Source: Poriferisodalis sp022821985 (GTDB lineage Bacteria > Actinomycetota > Acidimicrobiia > Acidimicrobiales > Poriferisodalaceae). From it: a stretch of DNA of 64,000 nt. The notes beneath the pieces were generated by a model. The model did no database searches. It was not told the DNA's origin and saw nothing but the letters and a program-made list of their open reading frames with translations. Below, piece after piece: positions 25,942-34,186 of the stretch (position 1 is the first letter of the stretch; every line of letters begins with the position of its first letter). Made by a program: the position numbers and the translations under genes. The stretch lies in assembly GCF_965219595.1 (NCBI RefSeq), contig NZ_OZ244781.1:1612001-1676000 (forward strand), read 5' to 3'.

Positions 25942-26967
25942 ATGCCGATCCGGCTCTCGCAGATACTCAGACGGTCCTTGGATCCCGAAGACGTCGAGTC
26001 GAGCGTCGGTGCCCACGAACGCAGTTTCGACTTCGGGCGCCGCAAGGGTCGCGACCGGCGCGCCACCGATCATCGGGACTTCGTGGAGAACTACTACGAC
26101 CTTGCGACCGATCTGTACGAGTACGGCTGGGGCGAGTCGTTTCACTTTGCCCCGCGGGTTCCCGGCGAGAGCCGTCGTGCGTCGATTGCGCGACAAGAGC
26201 ACCTCTTTGCACTCAAGCTCGGCCTGCGGCCCGGCATGCGCGTCGCCGACTTTGGCTGCGGTATCGGCGGCCCGCTGCGGGAGATCGCCCGCTTCTCGGG
26301 GTCGCAGATCGTGGGAATCAACGTCAGCGCGTACCAGATCAGGCGCGCGGTTGCCTACACCGAGGAGGCAGGGCTCAGCCATCTCGGGACCTACCTCGAA
26401 TCGGACTTCACCGACATCGACGAAGCGGACGAGTCATTCGATGCCATCTACGCGCTCGAGTCGACGTGCCATGTGCCCGACCGCGTGGACGTTTTCGCCG
26501 AAGCGTTCCGCCTGCTCAAGCCGGGCGGCTGCTTCGCGTCGCACGAGTGGTGTCTCACGGATCGATTCGACACGGGCAACTCGCATCACCGGCAGCTCAA
26601 GCACGACATCGAACTCGGCGCCGGGCTGCAGGACATCATCTCGCTCCACGAGGTGGATGCCGCCTTGGACAAGGTCGGCTTCGAGGTGCTCGAAGCACTC
26701 GACATGGCCGATCAAGCCGGGCCGTCGATCCCGTGGTACGAGCCCCTAGCCGGCCCCAAGCTGTCGCTGACAGGCCTCAGGAGCTCCCGTGCCGGGCGAT
26801 CGGCGACCCACACGATCCTCCGGGCGCTCGAAGCGCTTCGGGTCGTGCCGCGCGGCACATCGGGAGCATCGCGAATTCTGAACATCGGCGGGGCTGCCCT
26901 CGCAGAATCGGGGCAGCTGCAGATCTTTACCCCGCTGTACTTCGTGCTCGTGCGGAAGCCGGCGTAG
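25942..26967 (+). CDS. Sterol C24-methyltransferase (ERG6/SMT type)
   Basis: The 341-residue protein matches eukaryotic sterol 24-C-methyltransferases along its length. YYDLATDLYEYGWGESFHF is the first SMT signature, VADFGCGIGGPLREIARF (about residue 100) binds S-adenosylmethionine, and IYALESTCHVPDRV matches the YAIEATCHAP-type sterol-site motif. The C-terminal sterol_MT_C domain is present (IPWYEPLAG, ATHTILRALEALRVVPRGTS, LQIFTPLYFVLVRKPA). The reaction is SAM-dependent methylation of a C24 sterol side-chain double bond. Bacterial SMTs are rare. No squalene or oxidosqualene cyclase is in the window, so the substrate may be made elsewhere or taken from a host. A convergent gene overlaps its 3' end by 41 bases. 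Confidence 0.88.
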   Translation: MPIRLSQILRRSLDPEDVESSVGAHERSFDFGRRKGRDRRATDHRDFVENYYDLATDLYEYGWGESFHFAPRVPGESRRASIARQEHLFALKLGLRPGMRVADFGCGIGGPLREIARFSGSQIVGINVSAYQIRRAVAYTEEAGLSHLGTYLESDFTDIDEADESFDAIYALESTCHVPDRVDVFAEAFRLLKPGGCFASHEWCLTDRFDTGNSHHRQLKHDIELGAGLQDIISLHEVDAALDKVGFEVLEALDMADQAGPSIPWYEPLAGPKLSLTGLRSSRAGRSATHTILRALEALRVVPRGTSGASRILNIGGAALAESGQLQIFTPLYFVLVRKPA

Positions 26968-28120
26968 CCGGTCGCCCGGCGCTGCCGCCCAGAGCGCCGA
27001 ATACGGCGTACAGGGCGGCGATTCCCGCGAGCACCAGACCGCTGACGACGGCGACGTAGGCCGGGTAGTTCGAGTGCTCCTTGCCGCAGACGGTGTACCA
27101 CTGCACGTCATGCGCAGGAGGCGTAGTGCACGCAAACGTGAAGTCCTCCGCGTGGTCCTCCACGCAGAGGTACTTGTCGCGCGTGTTGCCGGTGATGTCC
27201 GATTCTTCGACACCGCAGGGGCCGGGTACCTGGTGCAGACCGCTGCTCACGTGGGTCTCCGGCGCGAAGAACGCCATGCAGATGACCAAGGCGATCAAGT
27301 AGGCGGCAGCTCCGCGCCCCAGCCAATCCACCGGTTGCCCCTCCGGACGCGCAGTGCGGCGCCCCAGGAAGGAAACAGCGCCGTAGATGACCGCCCCGGT
27401 GCAGAACGCGACCAGTCCAGGCGTTCCCCCGTCGAGCAGCTGCAGAACGAACATCTGCGCCATCATCAACGGCGTCGTGATGCACGCAGTCAGCACGATG
27501 CCGGCGATGAAGCGCCGCCTGGTGACAAAGCTCTGCTCGGTGCCATCGTGGCCGCGCAGGACCAGATCGAGCAGCAGGGCGAATGATCCGGTGAACGTGA
27601 GCACCCACAGGCTGCTGCTCAGCGGCGCCCCGAAGAGCCGGTCCGCTATGGCGGGATCGGTGTCATGCCAGGTCCACCAGAGGAACTTGGCACCGACGAT
27701 GTCGTAGGGCGCGTACAGCACTACCGCCACCAGTCCGGTGAGCGCCGCGGCAGGCCAGCGCCCCAGCCCGAGACGACGGATGCCGACCGTCGGCCAGTAC
27801 AGGAAGACGATGTACACGCACGGGATGTACAGCGGCAGGCGCGGGGTGATCATGATGGTCGCCTGGGCCTGCCAGAAGGTGTCGACGACCGGCAGCGCCA
27901 TGAAGATCACGTCGTTGGCTGTGCCGGCGATGAGCGCGGCAACCCAGGTCAGCCGGTTGCTGCGTCCGGCGCGGACAGCGTGGATCAGCGCCAGCGCTGC
28001 GCAAATGATGATGACGTACTCGCCGATCAGGAACGTCGGCTGGTTGGCCCATTGTTCGGCGGGGCTGGTGAACGTCTTCCAAGGAAGGTCTGGCGACACC
28101 TCCCACGGCAGCGTTCTCAC
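26927..28120 (-). CDS. Multi-pass membrane protein of unrecognised family in the sterol locus
   Basis: The 397-residue protein begins MRTLPWEVSPDLPWKTFTSP and has about eight to nine hydrophobic segments, including FLIGEYVIIICAALALIHAV and SLWVLTFTGSFALLLDLVL. Distinctive polar motifs sit between them: NDVIFMALPVVDTFWQAQA and MITPRLPLYIPCVYIVFLYW. A soluble loop near the C-terminus contains five cysteines (PGPCGVEESDITGN, KYLCVEDHAEDFTFACTTPP, YTVCGKE), suggesting disulfides outside the membrane. I do not recognise the family. It lies 15 bases downstream of the sterol-desaturase-like gene on the same strand and converges on the sterol methyltransferase, so a role in sterol or lipid handling is a reasonable guess. 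Confidence 0.6.
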   Translation of the reverse strand: MRTLPWEVSPDLPWKTFTSPAEQWANQPTFLIGEYVIIICAALALIHAVRAGRSNRLTWVAALIAGTANDVIFMALPVVDTFWQAQATIMITPRLPLYIPCVYIVFLYWPTVGIRRLGLGRWPAAALTGLVAVVLYAPYDIVGAKFLWWTWHDTDPAIADRLFGAPLSSSLWVLTFTGSFALLLDLVLRGHDGTEQSFVTRRRFIAGIVLTACITTPLMMAQMFVLQLLDGGTPGLVAFCTGAVIYGAVSFLGRRTARPEGQPVDWLGRGAAAYLIALVICMAFFAPETHVSSGLHQVPGPCGVEESDITGNTRDKYLCVEDHAEDFTFACTTPPAHDVQWYTVCGKEHSNYPAYVAVVSGLVLAGIAALYAVFGALGGSAGRPATPASARARSTAG

Positions 28121-28135
28121 TGTCGGAACGTCCGC

Positions 28136-28969
28136 TCAGTACCTGACGAACGGTTCGAGTTCGCGCCCGGCGACGGCATCGCCGAGGTCTCGCTGGCCGC
28201 GACCGCCGAAGACCTCCGGGCCGTAGTGCCTGCCGTGCCTGCGCAGGGTGCCGTGCAGGCGGTCCCAGATCAGCAGATGCTGGCCGAAGTTCACATGGAC
28301 ATGGGCGTGATGGTCATCGTGGAACTGCGCCGGCGGCTGCCAGGGCAGCACCGACGCCAGCCGGATGCCGGAGTGGCCAGCGACGTTGTAGACAACGATG
28401 TACAGCAACACGCCGATGACAGACAGTGCATGGAAGGGAATGACGAGCAGCGGTGCCAATGTGGCGGCTTGCAGCATCAGCAGTTCCGCCGGGTGCATTG
28501 CCATCGTCACGTAGGGATTCGTCGCGACGAACCGATGGTGAAATCGGTGCACGTGGCGGAACATGAACCGTGTGTGCAGCAGGCGGTGCACCAGGTAGGC
28601 GGTGTATTCGGCCAGCAGGAACCACACGACAGTGGAGCCGACCGTGTACGCCCAACCGCCCCAGCTCGTGACATCGGTGTAGATGGGCGTGTCGAGGCTG
28701 CCGCTGAGGTTGGCGTAGATCAGAGCGCCGCTCAGCAGGCCGCTCAGCATCATGTTGCGGGTGCTGGTCCAAACGGCGAGGCGGTGAAGCGCGGGCGACA
28801 GGAAACGGTCAGGCTGCAGCTTCCACGATTGAGCTGTCGAGCGCTGCCGGACGTAGTACCGGAAGTAGAAGTAGCCGGCGACCGCGTGATACGTGACGAT
28901 GCCCGCGAGGCTGGCACCGCCGATGCACGCAATGAGGAGGCTCCAGTCGACCCCTCCCATGTCGATCAC
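28136..28969 (-). CDS. Sterol desaturase / fatty acid hydroxylase superfamily enzyme
   Basis: The 277-residue membrane protein has the di-iron histidine clusters of this superfamily: AYLVHRLLHTRFM (HxxxH), HVHRFHHRFVATNP (HxxHH) and QFHDDHHAHVHVNFGQHLL (HxxHH), set between hydrophobic helices. These enzymes use two irons and O2 to hydroxylate or desaturate sterols (C4-methyl oxidase, C5-desaturase, C25-hydroxylase types) or fatty acids and carotenoids. Its strand-mate is the unknown membrane protein at 26927, and a sterol methyltransferase converges from the other side, which favours a sterol substrate. The exact carbon attacked cannot be inferred. Confidence 0.85.
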   Translation of the reverse strand: MIDMGGVDWSLLIACIGGASLAGIVTYHAVAGYFYFRYYVRQRSTAQSWKLQPDRFLSPALHRLAVWTSTRNMMLSGLLSGALIYANLSGSLDTPIYTDVTSWGGWAYTVGSTVVWFLLAEYTAYLVHRLLHTRFMFRHVHRFHHRFVATNPYVTMAMHPAELLMLQAATLAPLLVIPFHALSVIGVLLYIVVYNVAGHSGIRLASVLPWQPPAQFHDDHHAHVHVNFGQHLLIWDRLHGTLRRHGRHYGPEVFGGRGQRDLGDAVAGRELEPFVRY

Positions 28970-28993
28970 TCCGTCCCGCGCCGATCCTCGGCG

Positions 28994-29467
28994 CTAGTCG
29001 TCGCCGACCTGGCTCTGTAGGTAACGCTCGATGCCGATGTCATCGATGAGACTCTGCTGGGTCTCGATCCAGTCGAGATGTGCTTCCTCGCCGACCAGCA
29101 GGTGCTCGAGCAGCTCGCGGGTGCCGGCGTCACCGTTGTCGAGGCAGAGCCGCACACCGCTGCGGTACCGATCAATGGCGTGCTCCTCGAGCTGCCGGTC
29201 GAGGGCAAGTTGTTCTGGCACGGTTTCGCCGATCATCACGGTGCCCAGCCGCTGCATGTTGGGGAGCGCATCCAGCAGCAGGATGCGCTCCATCAGCTTC
29301 TCGGCGTCGCGCATCTCCTCGATGGACTCCTCGTGGTACTTGGAGGCCAACCGGTCATATCCCCAGTTGCTGGCGATCTTGGAGGCGGCGAAGTACTGGT
29401 TGATAGCCGTCAGCTCGGCCGTCAGCGCTTCGTTCAAGAACTCGATGACCTCGGGTGATCCCTGCAT
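28994..29467 (-). CDS. bfr: Bacterioferritin
   Basis: This 157-residue four-helix-bundle protein begins MQGSPEVIEFLNEALTAELT. Ferroxidase ligands are visible in AELTAINQYF, YHEESIEEMRDAEKLMERIL and LLVGEEAHLDWIE. A methionine in the second helix region (EEMRDAEKLMERIL) fits the haem-binding Met of true bacterioferritins. Bfr oxidises Fe(II) and stores it as a ferric mineral. Its start lies ten bases after the stop of the bfd-like gene on the same strand, so the two are one transcript, probably controlled by the DtxR/IdeR-type regulator encoded next to them. Confidence 0.92.
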   Translation of the reverse strand: MQGSPEVIEFLNEALTAELTAINQYFAASKIASNWGYDRLASKYHEESIEEMRDAEKLMERILLLDALPNMQRLGTVMIGETVPEQLALDRQLEEHAIDRYRSGVRLCLDNGDAGTRELLEHLLVGEEAHLDWIETQQSLIDDIGIERYLQSQVGDD

Positions 29468-29477
29468 GAACTCCAGC

Positions 29478-29708
29478 CTATGCGCCCACGGTGATCGTCT
29501 CGAAGGCGATCGAGTGGACAGGATGATGCTCTGGATCGATGGCCTCGAGCACGCACTGGTCGAGCACGGCCTGGATCATGGCGACGCAGCTGCCGCAGTC
29601 GGTCCCGGCACCGCATGCCATCGACACGTCGCGGACCGTGGTGCCGCCGTGCGCGGCGAGGCGCCGGATGGCGGCCTCATTCGTCGCAAGACATTGGCAG
29701 ACGATCAT
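29478..29708 (-). CDS. bfd: Bacterioferritin-associated [2Fe-2S] ferredoxin (Bfd-like)
   Basis: I use ATG 29708 (76 residues, MIVCQCLATNEAAIRRLAAH); an in-frame ATG at 29741 would add 11 residues without a ribosome binding site. Four cysteines (VCQC near the N-terminus; ACGAGTDCGSCVAM later) form the BFD [2Fe-2S]-binding pattern. Bfd donates electrons to bacterioferritin haem to release stored iron. Direct coupling with bfr supports this. A candidate iron-regulator palindrome lies 68 bases upstream of the start. Confidence 0.88.
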   Translation of the reverse strand: MIVCQCLATNEAAIRRLAAHGGTTVRDVSMACGAGTDCGSCVAMIQAVLDQCVLEAIDPEHHPVHSIAFETITVGA

Positions 29709-29775
29709 GGATGCAGCGGGCTCCGGCGGGCAGCGGCGCATGCACCAACGTGGTGCACGACTCCTTATGGCCCAT

Positions 29776-29791
29776 GTTAGGCATTGCTAAC
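29776..29791. promoter_or_regulatory. Candidate DtxR/IdeR iron box
   Basis: GTTAG-GCATTG-CTAAC is an inverted repeat with five-base arms and a six-base centre. It resembles half of the IdeR/DtxR consensus (TTAGGTTAGGCTAACCTAA-like) and sits in the promoter region of bfd-bfr, with the DtxR-type repressor gene next door. Regulation of iron storage genes by IdeR is established in actinobacteria. The match is partial. Confidence 0.5.
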
Positions 29792-29902
29792 GCACCGCGC
29801 GCAAGCGCGGCGTGTGACAGCGCGCAAGTCATTGCTCGGCGCAGCGAGCCGATGCGGGCGTGGAGACCGAACTGAGAGACGCCGCGGCAGGCGCCAGATC
29901 GC

Positions 29903-30592
29903 TTAGTCGCCTGCGGTGACGAGAATGCGCGCAGCGGTGTAAGCGCTGACGCCCACCGTGCCCTCGTCCATCTCCACGGTGGCAGTGCCGTCGGGCGAAA
30001 CCGACATGACGGTTCCCGATCGGCCCGGCATGAGCCCGGACTGCTCCAAGAACTCGAGCTGGCCAGGTGCGAACTCCAGCTCTTCGGGAATGCGTTCCAC
30101 GGTGAAGCCACCGGCCCGCCCGACATCCGCGAGCGGCTTTGCGTCGGCCGGCGCCATGTAATCGGAGCCGGGGATGGGGTTGCCGTGCGGGCAGGTGTTC
30201 GGATCGTGGAGCAGATCCATCATCGCCCGTTCCACGACCGGGGAGATCACGTGCTCCCAGCGGCCGGCCTCGTGGTGGGCGTCGGCCCAGCTCAGCTTCA
30301 GCACGTCGGTCAGGAATCGCTCGGCCAGCCGGTGTCGGCGCACCACGGTCGTGGCGATCTGCTCGCCCTCGTCGGTGAGGCTGATGTGCGCGTCTTCGCC
30401 CACATTGACCAGACCCTCGCGCTGCATGCGACGGATCATCTCCGACACTGCCGGACGCGAAACCTCCAGCCGTTCGGCGATACGCGCCTGGATGACTTCG
30501 ACGCCATCCTCGGCCAACTCGTACACCGTCTCGGAGTACTCCTCGAAGGCCGGATGGTGTTCGGTCGGCTCGTACCCCATGGGCGTCACCAT
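29903..30592 (-). CDS. DtxR/IdeR-family iron-dependent transcriptional regulator
   Basis: The 229-residue protein (or 225 from the ATG at 30580) has three expected parts. A winged helix holds IQARIAERLEVSRPAVSEMI and RRMQREGLVNVGEDAHISLT. The metal-binding dimerisation domain contains VVRRHRLAERFLTDVLKLSW, then HHEAGRWEHVISPVVERAMM and NTCPHGNPIPG, with His/Cys/Glu ligands. A C-terminal SH3/FeoA-like domain ends SAYTAARILVTAGD. Such repressors bind Fe(II) (or Mn(II)) and shut down uptake or activate storage genes. Its place beside bfd and bfr and a matching palindrome point to iron rather than manganese. Confidence 0.92.
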   Translation of the reverse strand: MVTPMGYEPTEHHPAFEEYSETVYELAEDGVEVIQARIAERLEVSRPAVSEMIRRMQREGLVNVGEDAHISLTDEGEQIATTVVRRHRLAERFLTDVLKLSWADAHHEAGRWEHVISPVVERAMMDLLHDPNTCPHGNPIPGSDYMAPADAKPLADVGRAGGFTVERIPEELEFAPGQLEFLEQSGLMPGRSGTVMSVSPDGTATVEMDEGTVGVSAYTAARILVTAGD

Positions 30593-30633
30593 AGCGGTAG
30601 CCCGCAGATCAGCTGTACCGGATTACGGCAGAG

Positions 30634-30764
30634 CTTGCTGCCGTCGTGGCAGCGCGGTGCCGCGGGGGCGCTGGCGCTCACGTGCTGATCGCGACAGCGC
30701 TTGTTGCCGTCGTTGCAGCGCCATGTGGGGGCGCGCGGGCGCTCACGTGCAGGTTGCGGCAGAC
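30634..30764 (+). repeat. Imperfect 66-base tandem repeat, two copies
   Basis: CTTGCTGCCGTCGTGGCAGCG...GGGGGCGC...GGCGCTCACGTGC (from 30634) is followed, 66 bases later, by CTTGTTGCCGTCGTTGCAGCG...GGGGGCGC...GGGCGCTCACGTGC (from 30700). Several blocks are identical between copies. They fill most of the gap between the divergent dtxR-like and SDR genes. Each copy contains short inverted repeats. The function is unknown. Confidence 0.65.
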
Positions 30765-30809
30765 TGACGGAGCCCCGTGCGGGCGGGGGCCGACGAATCG
30801 GAGCGTGCG

Positions 30810-31577
30810 ATGGATCTGCAGCTGTCAGGAAAGAACGTCCTCGTGACTGGGGCAGGGCAGGGGCTCGGGCTGGCCATCGCTGCGGCGTTCGCCGACGAGG
30901 GTGCGAATGTGGCCTTCGCCTACAACGCGTCGAGTGAGGGCGCGGAGAAAGGCGCAGCCGCAGTCCAGGAAGTCGGCCGCGCGGCGCTGGCGATCCGCTG
31001 CGATGTCACCAGCGGCCGCGATGTGCAGCGCGTGGTCGATGAGGTGGTCCGCGAGTTCGGCAGCATCGATGTGCTCGTCAACAACGCCGCGTACACCGCC
31101 ACCGGACCGTTCGTCGACGCCGACCCGGACGACTTGGCCCGAATGGTGGACGTGACCGTGATGGGCACTCTGCGGATGACTCAAGCGGTGGTGAGTCACA
31201 TGGTCGATGCCGGTGTTGAAGGCTCGATCGTGTCGCTGATGGGCGATTCTGGCCGGGTAGGCGAGAGCAGGTTGGCGGGAGTGGCCGCCACTCGGGCGTC
31301 CACGATGGGCCTGATGAAGTCGATCGCCAAGGAGTTCGGCCGCAACGGCATCCGCGCCAACACCGTGTCGCTCGGGTTGGTGCGCTCGGAGCGGTTCGCC
31401 CACCACACCGGCAATGCCGACGACGAGCGCATGGCCCGCATTGCGAAGATGTATCCCTTGCGCCGCGTCGGCGTACCCGACGATGTGCCGCCGATGGTGC
31501 TGCTGTTGGCCTCGCCACTGTCGGGCTGGACGACCGGCCAGACCGTCTCGGTCAACGGCGGCTACTCGATGGTATGA
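30810..31577 (+). CDS. Short-chain dehydrogenase/reductase with degenerate active site
   Basis: ATG 30810 gives 255 residues. The Rossmann motif NVLVTGAGQGLGLAIAAAFA and the NNAA motif (IDVLVNNAAYTATG) are intact, and the C-terminus ends SGWTTGQTVSVNGGYSMV as in classical SDRs. The active-site YxxxK is missing: where YSASK is expected the sequence reads VAATR (in GVAATRASTMGLMKSIAKEF), so both Tyr and Lys are changed. The conserved Ser region is GSIVSLMGDSG. It may be a non-classical or inactive SDR. The molybdenum-hydroxylase subunit gene starts three bases after its stop, so the two are one operon. Confidence 0.85.
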   Translation: MDLQLSGKNVLVTGAGQGLGLAIAAAFADEGANVAFAYNASSEGAEKGAAAVQEVGRAALAIRCDVTSGRDVQRVVDEVVREFGSIDVLVNNAAYTATGPFVDADPDDLARMVDVTVMGTLRMTQAVVSHMVDAGVEGSIVSLMGDSGRVGESRLAGVAATRASTMGLMKSIAKEFGRNGIRANTVSLGLVRSERFAHHTGNADDERMARIAKMYPLRRVGVPDDVPPMVLLLASPLSGWTTGQTVSVNGGYSMV

Positions 31578-31580
31578 CTC

Positions 31581-34010
31581 GTGTTCCAGCTTGACGAGAC
31601 CGTTCCGACGAGCGGCGGGCCGTTCGGCGAGCCGGTACTCAGACGCGAGGACAGTCGGCTGCTGCGAGGCCGCGGCCGTTACATCTCGAACGTCCGCTAC
31701 GACGGCCAGCTCGCTGTGGCGTTCGTGCGCAGTCCCGTCGCTCATGCGCGCATCGTCTCGGTGGATGTCTCCGCCGCCCGACAGGCCCCCGGCGTGGTCG
31801 ACGTCGCGACCGGTGCCGATTCGGACTTCGCCAGCTTGGCGCTCATTGCCGAGTCAGCGTTGCCGACCCATGTCGCCACGCCTCAGCCCGTGCTGGCCGC
31901 CGACAAGGTGCGCTACCAAGGTGAGGCGGTGGCAGCGGTCGTGGCGGCCAGCCCGGCTGCTGCCGCTGATGCTGCGGAGCTGGTGGAGGTGACCTACGAA
32001 GAGCTGGGTGCCCATGTCGACGCCGTGGCTGCCGCCGCGCAGCCTGCCGACCCGGTCCACGACGCCGCGCCCGACAACCTCCTCGTCACACGGACCTTCG
32101 ACGCCGGCGACGCGCACGCGGCAATTGCGGGTTCGCATTTGGTGATCGAACGCAGTTACCGCACCAACCGGCACGGTGCCGTGCCGATGGAGGGCCGTGG
32201 CGCTGTGGCCGCTTGGGACGCCAGCGGAGCCAAGCTCACGCTGCACTCGGTCTCGCAGGTGCCATACCTGCACCGAAGCAGCCTCGCGACCGCGTTCGCC
32301 CTGCCCGAGAGCGCGGTGCGCCTAGACGTCGGTGATGTCGGCGGCGGCTTCGGCACGAAGGCCGCGCTGTATCCCGAGGATGCTGCGGTGTGCCAGCTGG
32401 CCCGCCGCGTGGGTCGCCCGGTGGGATGGGTCGAGACCCGATCCGAGCACATGGCCACGGCCCTTCAAGCGCGTGACCACCAGTACCGGGTTCGAGCAGG
32501 CTTCGAGGCCGACGGCACACTGGTGGCCGTTGATGCTGTGCTGCACGCGAACGTCGGGGCATACAGCTCGCCGCCGTGGACGGCCGGCATCGAGCCGCTC
32601 ATGGCCGGCGGCTTGCTGACAGGCCCCTACAAGCTCTCCCACTATCGCTGCGAGGTGCTGGGCGTGGCCACCAACACCGCGCCGACCGGCCCGTACCGGG
32701 GCGTGGCCCGGCCGGCGACAGTATTCGTCATGGAACGGCTGCTCGACGATGCCGCCGCTGCGCTCGGGCTCGACCCGGTCGACATCCGCCGCCGCAACCT
32801 GGTCGCCCCCCAGGACGTTCCGTACACCGCTCCGACCCGGCTGGTGCATGACTCGCGCACCTACCTCGACTGCCTCGACCAAGCCGTCGAACTCATCGAC
32901 TACGAGGGTTTCCGTGCCTGCCAACGCGATGCCCGGCTTGTCGCATCGAGCGCCGACATTCCGGGCGGCGATGGCGGTGCTAACGACGGAAACGCCGGGC
33001 GAGACCGACTCATCGGGATCGGCTTCGCTTGCTACAACGAGCTGACCGGGCTCGGGCAGAAGGCGTCAGCCGGGCCGCGGCTGCCGTTCCGCACCGGTCA
33101 CGAATCGGCCGAGGTGCGCGTTGATCCGTCGGGCGCGGTGACCGCAGCGATGGGCGTGACGGCCCAAGGTCAAGGCATCGAGACCACCATGGCCCAGGTG
33201 ATCGCGGCCGAACTCGGGGTCGGCGTCGATGACGTGGCCGTGGAGATGGGCGACACCGATCGGCTCGCATTCGGCTTGGGGGCTTTCGCCAGTCGCCAGG
33301 GCGTCATCGGTTCGGGCGCTGCGACGCTCGCAGCGCGCACGGTGCGCGCCAAAGCGCTCGTCATTGCGGCACATCTGCTCGAAGCCGAACCCGAGTGGCT
33401 GAGCATCGACGACGGCTTCATCCATACGCAGGACGCCCCATCGGTCGGCATCACGCTCGCTGAGGTGGCGCGCTTGGCCTACTTCGAGCCGCACCGGCTC
33501 CCGCCCGGACTTGAGCCCGGCTTGGAGGCCATGCGCTTCTACGACCCAATGACCGGCACGTTCGCGGCGGGCGCGCAGGCCGCAGTGGTCGCCGTGGACC
33601 TCGAAACCGGCGAGGTCGACCTGCAGCGCATCGTGTGCGTGGAAGACACCGGCCGCGTGATCAACCCGATGATCGTGGAGGGCCAGATGCACGGCGCCAT
33701 CGCCCAAGGCGTGGGCGGCGCGCTGTACGAGCACTTCGTCTACGACGCCGACGGCCAGCTGCAATCGGGCACGTTCATGGACTATCTGGCCATCACCGCA
33801 GACCGGATGCCCTCGATCGAGCTGGGCCATGTCGCCGATCCGGCACACAATCTGAACCAGATCCGCGGTGTGGGCGAGGGCGGCACGCTCGGCCCGTATG
33901 CCGCCATCGCGAACGCCGTGTGCGACGCGCTTGCGCCGCTGGGCATCACGATCGACGAGCTGCCGCTCAGCCCCGCCCGCATCCACGCCGCAATCACCGC
34001 TGTCTCATAA
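31581..34010 (+). CDS. Molybdenum hydroxylase large subunit (xanthine dehydrogenase / CoxL family)
   Basis: GTG 31581 gives 809 residues. The N-terminus (GEPVLRREDSRLLRGRGRYI) and VGDVGGGFGTKAALYPEDAA are typical of the molybdopterin-binding subunit. The active-site loop reads TGPYRGVARPATVFVMERLL, the form II-like type rather than the AYRCSFR of true CO dehydrogenase. The C-terminal IRGVGEGGTLGPYAAIANAV carries the catalytic Glu region. These enzymes hydroxylate aldehydes or N-heterocycles. The FAD (medium) and [2Fe-2S] (small) partners are absent next to it; only a degenerate SDR precedes it. Partners may be encoded elsewhere. Confidence 0.9.
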   Translation: MFQLDETVPTSGGPFGEPVLRREDSRLLRGRGRYISNVRYDGQLAVAFVRSPVAHARIVSVDVSAARQAPGVVDVATGADSDFASLALIAESALPTHVATPQPVLAADKVRYQGEAVAAVVAASPAAAADAAELVEVTYEELGAHVDAVAAAAQPADPVHDAAPDNLLVTRTFDAGDAHAAIAGSHLVIERSYRTNRHGAVPMEGRGAVAAWDASGAKLTLHSVSQVPYLHRSSLATAFALPESAVRLDVGDVGGGFGTKAALYPEDAAVCQLARRVGRPVGWVETRSEHMATALQARDHQYRVRAGFEADGTLVAVDAVLHANVGAYSSPPWTAGIEPLMAGGLLTGPYKLSHYRCEVLGVATNTAPTGPYRGVARPATVFVMERLLDDAAAALGLDPVDIRRRNLVAPQDVPYTAPTRLVHDSRTYLDCLDQAVELIDYEGFRACQRDARLVASSADIPGGDGGANDGNAGRDRLIGIGFACYNELTGLGQKASAGPRLPFRTGHESAEVRVDPSGAVTAAMGVTAQGQGIETTMAQVIAAELGVGVDDVAVEMGDTDRLAFGLGAFASRQGVIGSGAATLAARTVRAKALVIAAHLLEAEPEWLSIDDGFIHTQDAPSVGITLAEVARLAYFEPHRLPPGLEPGLEAMRFYDPMTGTFAAGAQAAVVAVDLETGEVDLQRIVCVEDTGRVINPMIVEGQMHGAIAQGVGGALYEHFVYDADGQLQSGTFMDYLAITADRMPSIELGHVADPAHNLNQIRGVGEGGTLGPYAAIANAVCDALAPLGITIDELPLSPARIHAAITAVS

Positions 34011-34186
34011 CACCCCATCTCTATGTTCATCGCATGCCAAAGCCATGCATTGAGCGCAGCGCGCCCACACGAGAATTGCTGTCCTGGCCCCACGATCGCT
34101 TCGGATTCGCGGCGAACACGAAACAAGTCGCTGACGGCGGCGTGGACGGCCGCGGCATCAAGCCCCGAGCGACGGTCTCGCGTTAG

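Noticed and set aside
31581..34010. True aerobic CO dehydrogenase large subunit
   Set aside because: The active-site loop reads PYRGVARP rather than the AYRCSFR of form I CoxL, and coxM/coxS are absent nearby.
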